From positions 1 to 12,837 of the forward strand of contig PFAR01000042.1 of the NCBI GenBank assembly GCA_002773655.1: 12,837 nucleotides of DNA. Reading direction: 5' to 3'. Under the pieces are notes generated by a model. It made no database searches. It saw only the letters and a list, made by a program, of their open reading frames with translations, and was not told the origin of the DNA. Of this stretch, positions 1 to 6,274 are shown piece by piece (the stretch's first letter is position 1; each line of letters opens with the position of its first letter). Source of the DNA: Candidatus Falkowbacteria bacterium CG10_big_fil_rev_8_21_14_0_10_43_10. Lineage in GTDB: Bacteria > Patescibacteriota > Patescibacteriia > Patescibacteriales > XYC2-FULL-47-12. Made by a program: the position numbers and the translations under genes.

Positions 1-339
1 CAAGCTGAATATAAAAAAGAATTGGGCATTACCGAGACCGGTTTGGATAAATTAATTACCGCGTCGTATAAATTATTAAATTTAATCACTTTTCTGACTT
101 CCGGCGAGCCGGAAACCCGCGCTTGGACCGTTCGGCAAGGCGCGCTCGCGCCGGAAGCCGCGGGCGTCATTCATACCGATTTTATCAAAAGCTTTATCCG
201 CGCTGAAGTTATTCCGTGGCAGGATTTTGTCGCTTGCGGCGGCTGGAGCAAAGCCAAAGAAAAAGGCCTTATTCGAACCGAGGGCAAGACCTATGAAGTA
301 AAAGACGGGGATACTTGCTATTTTTTAATCAATAAATAA
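1..339 (+). CDS. ychF: YchF/OLA1-family P-loop nucleotidase, C-terminal part (5' end outside window)
   Basis: This frame is open from base 1 and ends at TAA 337-339, giving 112 residues of a protein that begins upstream. YchF (eukaryotic OLA1) is a universal Obg-related P-loop protein that prefers ATP, binds ribosomes and is linked to stress and redox responses. The visible part is the C-terminal TGS-like region. It has the family's very conserved block: a stretch ending LITFLTSGEPETRAWTV, then APEAAGVIHTDF, then FIRAEVI, and a final DGDTCYFLINK matching the usual GDVMHFRFNV-type end. The G domain and coiled coil lie outside the window. Identification rests on this conserved tail and is firm. 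The gene is followed by a hairpin with a T run, so it probably does not read through into purB. Confidence 0.95.
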   Translation, partial: QAEYKKELGITETGLDKLITASYKLLNLITFLTSGEPETRAWTVRQGALAPEAAGVIHTDFIKSFIRAEVIPWQDFVACGGWSKAKEKGLIRTEGKTYEVKDGDTCYFLINK

Positions 340-349
340 ATTATTGCAA

Positions 350-405
350 AACACATAACTCGTAACGCATAACGCCTAATCGCTATGCGTTTTTTGTTAT
401 GTGTT
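350..405 (+). terminator. Long imperfect hairpin with T run downstream of ychF
   Basis: An inner stem pairs 364-374 with 381-391 (one A-C mismatch, 6-nt loop) and runs straight into a T run at 390-395. An outer 9-bp perfect stem pairs 351-359 with 396-404. The inner hairpin plus T run is a plausible intrinsic terminator for ychF. The arms are built from the 7-bp repeat described at 397-452, so the terminator seems to have been made from repeat DNA. Confidence 0.6.
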
Positions 406-452
406 ACGTGTTTTTTGTTGTGCGCTATGAGTTATGCGTTATGCGCTAAGCG
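397..452 (+). repeat. Tandem heptamer repeats (TTAYGCG-like) between ychF and purB
   Basis: Units of 7 bp are visible: TTATGTG and TTACGTG at 397-410, then CTATGAG, TTATGCG, TTATGCG and CTAAGCG at 425-452. Reverse-complement units lie just upstream (351-374) and pair with them. The same heptamers recur as four perfect-period units before folD (5224-5251). The rest of the ychF-purB gap (453-575) is AT-rich leader in which I see no convincing promoter or riboswitch. Confidence 0.75.
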
Positions 453-575
453 AATTTGCTTTTTCCCGTATTTTATTGTAAGGTTTGGACAAAGAAAGGG
501 GGCAAAATAGCTCATTAACAACTTAATTTCCGAAATGGATTTGGAATAAAGGCAAAAAACACAAACAAAAGGAAA

Positions 576-581
576 TGGAGG
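576..581 (+). promoter_or_regulatory. Shine-Dalgarno sequence of purB
   Basis: TGGAGG lies 12 nt before the ATG at 594. That spacing is longer than usual, but the match to the anti-SD sequence is good. It supports the 594 start and contrasts with the neighbouring genes, which show no SD. Confidence 0.65.
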
Positions 582-593
582 CAACAAAAAATC

Positions 594-2249
594 ATGAACA
601 AAAATATAGGGCAAAAAATTGTACTAGAAATGTTGAAAGGTTATGGTGAAAAATTTTCTATTCAATTTCCTACTCTAGAAAATTTATTCGCCGTCCAACC
701 GACACCGGAGGAAGTAACGGCGTTAGAAATGCCGATTCCCGGATTAGGGAGGTATAGAAAAAATACTGCCTTCCTAAAGAATGTCACTTCAGCCAAAGCG
801 ACTGGACTCGCAAGATTCCATATTATCAAAGAGTATTTATTTGCCTTCAGTAAATTAATGGCTAAATACTCCGGTCCACATCGCAAAATGATTCCTGGCC
901 TTAGTGACGAAGATATTGAATTTATCCGCAATAACATTGGAGTTACAGTCCAGGAAGTACACCTCGTTGATGTAATGGAAATTTTTTCAGAACATGATAC
1001 GGCCGCGGCTGGCGATCTTATGATGCTAGAGATAGCTAGTTTAAAAAAGCACCTCGCCAGTTATATTGGAGCTGTATGTTTTGCCACAACATCGGAAGAC
1101 ATAATGGGTAATGCCTTTGGTTTAACTGCAAATGAACTTGTATTTCATCACTTTATACCTAAAATTCTTGACTTTTGCGATTTCTTGATCGATGACTTTG
1201 TGAAAGTGCACAGTCCTCAGGATAAAATTCTCTTAATTCCGGAATTTACTCACGAACAAACAGCTGAGTGGACAACGCCAAACCAAAAAATTACTGTTCG
1301 TTTAAATGCAATTCTAGATTTGATGGCGGACATGCAATATGCACATGTGCCTGATGGAAGTTTTCATCCCTTCGCTGGTAAATTTGGCGGCCCTATTGGC
1401 GATTTAAAATGTCACAAAGCGGCCTACCCTGATATTGACTGGAAAAAATTTGCCCGTGAGTTTGTTGAAGGGCTAGGGTTACACTATCATGCCTTCACTG
1501 ATCAATGTGTACCGTACACTACTGAAGCTCAGCATTTTAGAACAATTATCAATATTCTTACGCAAATTATAAAACTTGCTGACGACTTCGTGAAAATGGT
1601 GCGTTGCCCCGCCCAAATCTTCGTTAAGGTAAAAGGAGAGGGGCATAAAGGATCTTCAATTATGCCAAATAAGTCAAACCTTTGGCAAATTGAAGGAGCA
1701 ATAGCAATGCTCATGGAAACCTGCGCCATGCTTAACTTTTTAGCGGAAACTCTACAAAAATACCCTGATGCAGGAAATATGATGCGTTCATACTTGTTCC
1801 GCAACATCGGCGCCTATTTCATGCCCAGCTTTATTGCCCTTGGCCGCATCAAACGCGAAATGTCTCAATGCAGGCCAAACCCTGTTAAAATTCAAGCCTT
1901 TTTTGAAGAATATCCAGGGATGTTTGGAAGTTTAATTCAAGTTGTCCTGAAACGCGGGGGTATTGCCGGCGATGCATATCGGCTGGTGCAAAAAATTGCT
2001 TTTAATGCGGATAGTACTTATGCAAACGCCGAACAATTTAAAACCGGCCTTGAACAAGTAATGAAAGAACTGCGACTTGCGGAACCTCTTTGCGATGAAC
2101 TGCGAGCGTTCTTTAGTCCCAGTAATTCACGTTTGATAGAATTAATAGGAGATGGTCAAGATACTTCTCTTGCGTCTATGTCAGCACGAATTCAACTATT
2201 CCGCCAAAAGGCACAGCAAATCAAAGGGTTACCGAAATTTGCAGCCTAA
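594..2249 (+). CDS. purB: Adenylosuccinate lyase (PurB), divergent long form
   Basis: PurB splits SAICAR to AICAR plus fumarate and also adenylosuccinate to AMP plus fumarate. This 551-residue protein belongs to the fumarase/aspartase superfamily and aligns best with E. coli-type PurB. Matches include HD at 134-135, TSED at 166-169, the catalytic-base histidine in FTHEQTA (H220), CHKAAYPDIDW at 273-283 (E. coli HIAAYPEVDW), the catalytic-serine loop GSSIMPNKSN at 353-362, and LFRNIG at 401-406. It is about 95 residues longer than E. coli PurB, with roughly 40 extra N-terminal residues. Several motifs are altered: THGQPATP is THEQTAEWT, MPHKVNP is MPNKSNL, and the arginine-bearing segment before LRN is replaced by PDAGNMMRS. 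Catalytic residues remain, but substrate contacts may differ, so a related lyase activity cannot be excluded. The next gene supplies its substrate SAICAR and starts 35 nt downstream. The start is set by the SD at 576-581. Confidence 0.82.
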   Translation: MNKNIGQKIVLEMLKGYGEKFSIQFPTLENLFAVQPTPEEVTALEMPIPGLGRYRKNTAFLKNVTSAKATGLARFHIIKEYLFAFSKLMAKYSGPHRKMIPGLSDEDIEFIRNNIGVTVQEVHLVDVMEIFSEHDTAAAGDLMMLEIASLKKHLASYIGAVCFATTSEDIMGNAFGLTANELVFHHFIPKILDFCDFLIDDFVKVHSPQDKILLIPEFTHEQTAEWTTPNQKITVRLNAILDLMADMQYAHVPDGSFHPFAGKFGGPIGDLKCHKAAYPDIDWKKFAREFVEGLGLHYHAFTDQCVPYTTEAQHFRTIINILTQIIKLADDFVKMVRCPAQIFVKVKGEGHKGSSIMPNKSNLWQIEGAIAMLMETCAMLNFLAETLQKYPDAGNMMRSYLFRNIGAYFMPSFIALGRIKREMSQCRPNPVKIQAFFEEYPGMFGSLIQVVLKRGGIAGDAYRLVQKIAFNADSTYANAEQFKTGLEQVMKELRLAEPLCDELRAFFSPSNSRLIELIGDGQDTSLASMSARIQLFRQKAQQIKGLPKFAA

Positions 2250-2269
2250 ACATTTTCCGAAAGGACGAA

Positions 2270-2275
2270 AAGGAG
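2270..2275 (+). promoter_or_regulatory. Shine-Dalgarno sequence of purCE
   Basis: AAGGAG sits 9 nt before the ATG at 2285, an ideal match and spacing. It fixes the start codon. With the purB SD it marks this operon as translated differently from its neighbours. Confidence 0.8.
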
Positions 2276-2284
2276 AACGCACAC

Positions 2285-3613
2285 ATGAACGAAATCAAAT
2301 CGCAATCCCAAAAAGGTGTAAAGTTGTTTGAGGGCAAGACAAAGATCGGCTGGGAAGTTATCGGCGATCTAAATCTTGTCATTATGGAAAGCAAGGACGA
2401 CATCACCGCGCATGACGACCCAAGATTGACAAAACAATTTATCACTAAAGCGCGATGCGCCACATCAACCACCTGCCAGATGTTTGAATTACTGGCAACG
2501 GCCGGAATTCCCACGGCCTTTGAGCGCCAATTGTCGGAAACCGAATTCCTGGCGCCCAAAGTGACAATGCTTCCATTGGAAGTTGTAGCTCGGCGTCTGG
2601 CTGTCGGCAGCTTTGTCAAACGGCATCCAGAAATGAAACGTCCGGACAACGAGCCGTACCGGTTTGGGCGGCTTTTTACGGAATTTTTCCTGAAGACCAG
2701 TAGTGGCAAACTCATTATCGACGGTGAAACTCTAGTTGAAGGGCTTGACCCGCAAGCGGGCCAGGAAGATCCGTTGATTGCTAACCTATCCGCCGGTATC
2801 TGGCAACTTCTGCACGCAAAACGGCCTCTCGGCCATCCGGAGTGCGATCTTGGACATACGGTTTCGCGCAACAAGGTCGTCAAAAATCCGGAGCTCATCC
2901 AACAAATGGATGAGATTCTACGTAAAGTTTTTTTGGTGTTGGAAGGCTCCTGGAGTACGCTCGGCCTTCGTTTGATTGACTTAAAGATTGAGTTCGGCAT
3001 CACCAAAGACGGAAGGCTGGTCGTTGCCGACGTTATTGACAACGACAGCTGGCGGCTACGCGATCAGGACTGGACGGAGTTGAGCAAGCAGCGGTTTCGC
3101 GATGGCGATGAACTGAGCGTAGTCGAAGAAGTCTATCAGCTGGTCGCTCAACTCGCCGAACGCATTCGCATTCCGCGCCAGGCGATTGTGCTGTGGCGGG
3201 GTTCGGACAAAGATGCTTTCCCTAATGAAACGTCTTGGCTACCGATCAGCATAAACCGAGTCGAGGTAACTCTTTCCGGGCACAAACAGCCTATCGCCTG
3301 TCTACGGCGGCTGGAAGAACTGCAACGGAATGTGCCGGATGGCGGAGTTATTCTCGCTATTGCCGGGTACAGTAACGGCCTCGGCCCGATACTTTCTGCG
3401 CATACAACATGGCCAGTGATTTCCATCCCGCCGGGAATCAAAGAATTCCCGGATGACGTCTGGAGCAGCGTGAGAATGCCATCTAAGGTACCAAACGCGA
3501 CCATTTTGGAAAACGGCAACGCAATTCTTTTTGCGCTCAATGTCCTTTCCATAAAAAATCCAATCGCTTACATGATGCAGCGATTCGCGATTGAGGAACG
3601 GATGGAAAACTGA
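2285..3613 (+). CDS. Bifunctional SAICAR synthetase / AIR carboxylase (PAICS-like PurC-PurE fusion)
   Basis: This 442-residue protein joins two consecutive purine steps. The N-terminal half (about 11-290) is SAICAR synthetase (PurC), which joins CAIR and aspartate using ATP: KLFEGKTK 13-20, ESKDDITAHDD 35-45, RRLAVGSFVKR 103-113, IDLKIEFG 231-238, ADVIDNDSWRL 248-258. The C-terminal part (about 300-442) resembles the class II PurE of animals, which carboxylates AIR directly with CO2 without PurK: SGHK 332-334 region, AGYSNGLGP 360-368, PVIS 377-380, DVWSSVRMP 391-399. Domain order, length and both DNDSWRL and DVWSS blocks match animal PAICS, not the stand-alone bacterial enzymes. The first PurE phosphate loop is weak (GSDKD at 306-310 for GSTSD) and the following helix is about 5 residues short, so carboxylase activity is less certain than synthetase. 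Only about 2 of 49 leucines are TTA by my count, against about 9 of 34 in glyA, which suggests transfer. Confidence 0.9.
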   Translation: MNEIKSQSQKGVKLFEGKTKIGWEVIGDLNLVIMESKDDITAHDDPRLTKQFITKARCATSTTCQMFELLATAGIPTAFERQLSETEFLAPKVTMLPLEVVARRLAVGSFVKRHPEMKRPDNEPYRFGRLFTEFFLKTSSGKLIIDGETLVEGLDPQAGQEDPLIANLSAGIWQLLHAKRPLGHPECDLGHTVSRNKVVKNPELIQQMDEILRKVFLVLEGSWSTLGLRLIDLKIEFGITKDGRLVVADVIDNDSWRLRDQDWTELSKQRFRDGDELSVVEEVYQLVAQLAERIRIPRQAIVLWRGSDKDAFPNETSWLPISINRVEVTLSGHKQPIACLRRLEELQRNVPDGGVILAIAGYSNGLGPILSAHTTWPVISIPPGIKEFPDDVWSSVRMPSKVPNATILENGNAILFALNVLSIKNPIAYMMQRFAIEERMEN

Positions 3614-3647
3614 ACATCGAAGAAAAACTAAATTGCACAATTATCTG

Positions 3648-3680
3648 GGTCCCGACTCAACATCACCGGGACCATTTTTT
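3648..3680 (+). terminator. Intrinsic terminator of the purB-purCE operon
   Basis: A perfect 7-bp GC-rich stem pairs GGTCCCG (3648-3654) with CGGGACC (3667-3673) around a 12-nt loop. A run of six T starts at 3675 and more T-rich sequence follows. It begins 34 nt after the purCE stop, so purB and purCE form a closed unit separate from glyA. Confidence 0.85.
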
Positions 3681-3692
3681 ATTTATTTTTTT

Positions 3693-3765
3693 AAACCTTT
3701 TTTTTGACCCGCCTTCGTCCCAAATAGCTCGGGACTGCGGCGAGGCAAGCAAACCTTTTTTTGAC
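3693..3765. repeat. Palindromic element flanked by 15-16 bp direct repeats upstream of glyA
   Basis: AAACC-T8-GAC (3693-3708) and AAACC-T7-GAC (3751-3765) are direct repeats 58 bp apart. Between them lies an imperfect hairpin: CGCC 3710-3713 pairs with GGCG 3739-3742, and GTCCC 3717-3721 with GGGAC 3731-3735, ending in GGCAAGC. The same CCCGCCT...GGCAAGC frame recurs beside tRNA-Gly (10749-10782). This fits either insertion with target-site duplication or a tandem duplication. The right-hand repeat contains the glyA -35 box. Confidence 0.7.
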
Positions 3766-3789
3766 AAACATTTTTTCTGGGCATATTAT
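3761..3789 (+). promoter_or_regulatory. Sigma-70-type promoter of glyA
   Basis: A perfect -35 TTGACA (3761-3766), a 17-nt spacer and -10 TATTAT (3784-3789) predict transcription from about 3796. The leader is then about 76 nt long. Confidence 0.85.
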
Positions 3790-3834
3790 TAAAATACAAA
3801 AAAAATACTATCAAATCTTTTGATTTCGTAGCGT

Positions 3835-3866
3835 AACAATTCAACAATATAACAATTTAACAATTT
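3835..3866 (+). repeat. Four-copy 8-bp tandem repeat in the glyA leader
   Basis: AACAAT occurs at 3835, 3843, 3851 and 3859 with an exact 8-bp period (AACAAT plus two variable bases). It ends 5 nt before the glyA ATG, exactly where an SD would be expected, and no SD is present. It gives an unstructured A/U-rich leader, which may itself help ribosome loading; that is inference. Confidence 0.8.
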
Positions 3867-3871
3867 TCTTT

Positions 3872-5113
3872 ATGCAATTTACTTCTCTACAACAAGACAA
3901 CGAAATATATAACTTACTGCAAGCAGAAACCAGCCGCCAGCGCGAAGGCATAGAATTAATCCCTTCCGAAAATTACACCTCCGGCGCCGTGATGGAAGCG
4001 ATGGGTTCTATTTTAACCAACAAATATTCGGAAGGGTATCCGGGCAAGCGCTATTACGGCGGCCAAGTTAATATTGACGCGATAGAAAATATCGCGATTG
4101 AGCGGGCAAAAAAACTTTTCGGCGCCGAACATGTTAATGTCCAGCCTTATTCCGGCAGTCCGGCAAATACGGCCGTTTATTTTGCATTGCTTAATTACGG
4201 CGATACGATTATGGGCTTAAAACTTGACCACGGCGGACATATTACGCACGGTTTGCCCATAAGTTTTTCCGGAAAAAGCTATAAAGTAATTCCTTACACT
4301 TGCAAACCCGACGGCTGGCTGGATATGGATGAGGTGGAACGGCTGGCGCGGGAACATAAACCAAAATTAATCGTCGCCGGTTTTACCGCCTATCCGCGCG
4401 CGATTGACTGGCCGCGCTTCCGCGCCATTGCCGATTCTGTCAACGCCATTGCCTTTGCCGATATTTCGCACACGGCCGGTTTAATCGCCGGCAAACAACT
4501 GGAAAATCCGACGCCTTATTTTGATGTTGTGATGACCACGACGCATAAAACTATGCGCGGGCCGCGCGGCGCGATTATTATGTGCAAAGAAAAATACGCC
4601 AAAACTATTGACCGCGCCGTATTCCCCGGCCTGCAAGGCGGGCCGCATGATAGTATCATCGCGGGTAAAGCAGTTTGTTTTGCCGAGGCGCTGTTGCCTG
4701 ATTTCCAGGATTACGCCAAACAAATTATTTTAAACGCCAAAGCGCTCGCGGACGCGCTAAAAAATCACGGATTTAAACTGGTAACTGACGGCACCGACAC
4801 GCATTTGATTTTAATTGATTTAACTACTAAAAATATTACGGGTAAAGAGGCGCAAACCGCGCTGGATGCGGTGGGAATTACCGCGAATAAAAATACCATC
4901 CCGCACGAACCGCGCAGTCCGATGGACCCGTCCGGTTTGCGTTTGGGTACGCCGGCCGCGACCACCCGCGGCATGAAAGAAGCGGACATGCAAAAAATCG
5001 CCGGCTGGATTAATGACGCACTTGCAAATAAAAATGATGCGTCAAAGTTGCAAACTATCAAAGGAGAGGTAAAAAATTTCTGTCTGCAGTTTCCGTTGCC
5101 GGGGGTAAAATAA
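3872..5113 (+). CDS. glyA: Serine hydroxymethyltransferase
   Basis: GlyA is a cytosolic PLP enzyme converting serine plus tetrahydrofolate to glycine plus 5,10-methylene-THF, the main entry of one-carbon units. The 413-residue length is typical of bacterial SHMT. Clear motifs are PSEN at 31-34, KYSEGYPGKRYYGG at 51-64, the PLP aspartate and histidine in FADISHTAGL (D197, H200), the Schiff-base lysine in TTTHKTMRGPRG (K226), PGLQGGPH at 242-249, and NKNTIPHEPRSP followed by GLRLGTPAATTRG near the C-terminus. No catalytic residue appears lost. It has its own promoter and terminator. folD, which uses its product, is next, and together they could feed formyl groups to purine synthesis beside the purB-purCE operon. 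The start has no SD; ATG 3872 is chosen because the protein begins as the family does. Confidence 0.97.
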   Translation: MQFTSLQQDNEIYNLLQAETSRQREGIELIPSENYTSGAVMEAMGSILTNKYSEGYPGKRYYGGQVNIDAIENIAIERAKKLFGAEHVNVQPYSGSPANTAVYFALLNYGDTIMGLKLDHGGHITHGLPISFSGKSYKVIPYTCKPDGWLDMDEVERLAREHKPKLIVAGFTAYPRAIDWPRFRAIADSVNAIAFADISHTAGLIAGKQLENPTPYFDVVMTTTHKTMRGPRGAIIMCKEKYAKTIDRAVFPGLQGGPHDSIIAGKAVCFAEALLPDFQDYAKQIILNAKALADALKNHGFKLVTDGTDTHLILIDLTTKNITGKEAQTALDAVGITANKNTIPHEPRSPMDPSGLRLGTPAATTRGMKEADMQKIAGWINDALANKNDASKLQTIKGEVKNFCLQFPLPGVK

Positions 5114-5133
5114 TTTGAAATATAAATAAAATT

Positions 5134-5165
5134 AAAGGCGGGCAAACTTTTGTCCGCCTTTTCTT
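5134..5165 (+). terminator. Intrinsic terminator of glyA
   Basis: A 12-bp stem pairs 5134-5145 with 5150-5161 (AAAGGCGGGCAA, one G-U pair) with a 4-nt loop, followed by TTTTCTT. It lies 20 nt after the glyA stop. Confidence 0.85.
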
Positions 5166-5223
5166 GCCTAACTCTATATTTCCCAGTACAATACAAATAT
5201 CATGCAACTTTATGTATTTTATG

Positions 5224-5251
5224 TTATGCGTTACGCGCTATGCGTTATGCG
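5224..5251 (+). repeat. Four 7-bp tandem repeats immediately before folD
   Basis: TTATGCG, TTACGCG, CTATGCG and TTATGCG follow each other without gaps, ending 6 nt before the folD ATG. They are the same heptamers as those at 397-452. They occupy the position of an RBS, and no SD is present. A longer frame opening upstream (from 5150) reads through this repeat as MRYALRAMRYA-like peptide and is rejected as the start. Confidence 0.8.
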
Positions 5252-5257
5252 AAAATT

Positions 5258-6205
5258 ATGTCTCAAATCATAGACGGCCGCGCTTTGGCCGACAAAATCA
5301 AAGATAAAATCGTACAAGAAGTAATAAAAATAATTGCTTTGCCGACAAGAGAAGCAGGCGAGCTAAATCGTCGTCCCAACCTGGCGATTATTTTGGTTGG
5401 CGAACGGCCGGACTCGGCGCTTTATGTCGCGCGCAAACAAACAGAGGCAAAAAAATGCGGCATTGACACGCATTTATACAAATTTGCCGAAAACGCCAGC
5501 GAGCAGGAACTATTGGACTGCGTTGGCTATTTAAACCGCGATGATCTGATTGACGGAATTTTATTGCAGATGCCTCTGCCGCCGCAATTTAATGCTGATA
5601 AAATTGTCGCGGCCATCAGCCCGAACAAAGAAGTGGACGGATTTCATCCTGATAATTTAGCCAAAATCCACGCGTGTCTCCCTCTCCTTAATAAGAAGAG
5701 CCTGCCCCGTGTTCATCACTGGGGGGCAGGGGTGAGGTCTTATCAAATGCCGGTGCTGGCCGCGGTGATTTTGGAAATTTTAACCGAGATAAAATGCGAT
5801 TTGCGCGGCAAAACCGTCGCGCTCCTCGCGCACAGCGATATTTTTATGAGCGGCGTCGGTGAGATTTTAAAACAATGCGGCGCAAAAATTTTACCATGTT
5901 GTTATGATAAAAATAATACCAACCAACTGCAAAATTGCGGCCGACAGGCCGATATTGTTATTACCGCTGTCGGCAAAAAACATTATCTAACCGCCGATTA
6001 TTTAAAGCCGGACACGATTGTAATTGATATCGGCATTATCCGCGAGGGTGATGAAACTTTTGGCGATGTCGATTTTGCGAGCGCGAGTAAAGTTGCCTCT
6101 TTCATTACGCCCGTTCCCGGCGGCGTCGGACCGATGACGATTGCCTGCGCGTTAAGGAATGTGGTGGAACTTTACAAAAAATATAACACGAATATTTCGA
6201 ATTAA
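5258..6205 (+). CDS. folD: Methylene-THF dehydrogenase / methenyl-THF cyclohydrolase
   Basis: FolD oxidises 5,10-methylene-THF with NADP and hydrolyses the product to 10-formyl-THF, the donor for purine formylation and fMet-tRNA. The chosen ATG at 5258 gives MSQIIDGR, the family's N-terminus, and 315 residues against about 285 normally. Active-site features are present: Y56 and K60 in YVARK, QMPLP 104-108, EVDGFHP 125-131, and ITPVPGGVGPMT 283-294. The excess length is largely explained by residues 142-160, encoded by a palindromic insertion (5681-5737) placed where the family has the PCTPxG segment. A further 7 or so extra residues lie near 30-40. The NADP loop GxSxxVGxP is also degenerate (AHSDIFMSGVGEI, 191-203). 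Cofactor use or dehydrogenase activity may therefore be altered; the core cyclohydrolase residues look intact. glyA upstream makes its substrate. Confidence 0.92.
   Translation: MSQIIDGRALADKIKDKIVQEVIKIIALPTREAGELNRRPNLAIILVGERPDSALYVARKQTEAKKCGIDTHLYKFAENASEQELLDCVGYLNRDDLIDGILLQMPLPPQFNADKIVAAISPNKEVDGFHPDNLAKIHACLPLLNKKSLPRVHHWGAGVRSYQMPVLAAVILEILTEIKCDLRGKTVALLAHSDIFMSGVGEILKQCGAKILPCCYDKNNTNQLQNCGRQADIVITAVGKKHYLTADYLKPDTIVIDIGIIREGDETFGDVDFASASKVASFITPVPGGVGPMTIACALRNVVELYKKYNTNISN
5681..5737 (+). repeat. In-frame palindromic insertion inside folD
   Basis: Two stacked stems can be drawn. CCTCTCC (5681-5687) pairs with GGTGAGG (5731-5737) with one mismatch, and CCTGCCCC (5701-5708) pairs perfectly with GGGGCAGG (5723-5730). 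The bulge 5688-5700 can form a small hairpin with the end of the first arm. The unit is exactly 57 bp, so it adds 19 residues (142-160) with no frame change. Its composition is more GC-rich and G-tract-rich than the surrounding folD codons. Confidence 0.72.
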
Positions 6206-6264
6206 TTCGCGAATTAATTTGTGTAGTATATTTGTGTATAATTTGAAACATTCGTGTTATATTT
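6179..6264. repeat. Nested inverted repeats across the folD-recQ junction
   Basis: A perfect 15-bp inverted repeat (6179-6193 with 6250-6264, AAATATAACACGAAT and its complement) encloses a perfect 20-bp palindrome at 6200-6219 (AATTAATTCGCGAATTAATT). The palindrome contains the folD stop codon (6203-6205). No T run follows, so it is not a standard terminator. Confidence 0.8.
6214..6242 (+). promoter_or_regulatory. Putative recQ promoter
   Basis: A perfect -10 TATAAT (6237-6242) is preceded at 17 nt by a weak -35 TTAATT (6214-6219), which is the right half of the 20-bp palindrome. Transcription would start near 6249, about 26 nt before the recQ ATG. The overlap suggests a regulator could bind the palindrome. 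Confidence 0.5.
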
Positions 6265-6274
6265 CAATTAACCC

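Noticed and set aside
350..452. Possible CRISPR array
   Set aside because: The units are 7 bp with no spacers of 25-40 bp and no cas genes nearby.
453..593. Purine, glycine or THF riboswitch upstream of purB (and upstream of glyA at 3790-3871)
   Set aside because: I found none of the conserved core bases or junction stems of these classes; the leaders are simple AT-rich or repetitive sequence.
432..614. 60-codon minus-strand frame between ychF and purB
   Set aside because: It overlaps repeat DNA and the purB start, is Phe/Cys-rich, and shows no start signal or homology I recognise.
2221..3042. 273-codon open frame on the minus strand opposite purCE
   Set aside because: It lies wholly antisense to a strongly conserved gene, has no recognisable domain, and its Arg/Ser-rich composition is that of a shadow frame.
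5150..5257. Upstream extension of folD by 36 residues
   Set aside because: It begins inside the glyA terminator and runs through the heptamer repeat; MSQIIDGR at 5258 is the family's true N-terminus.
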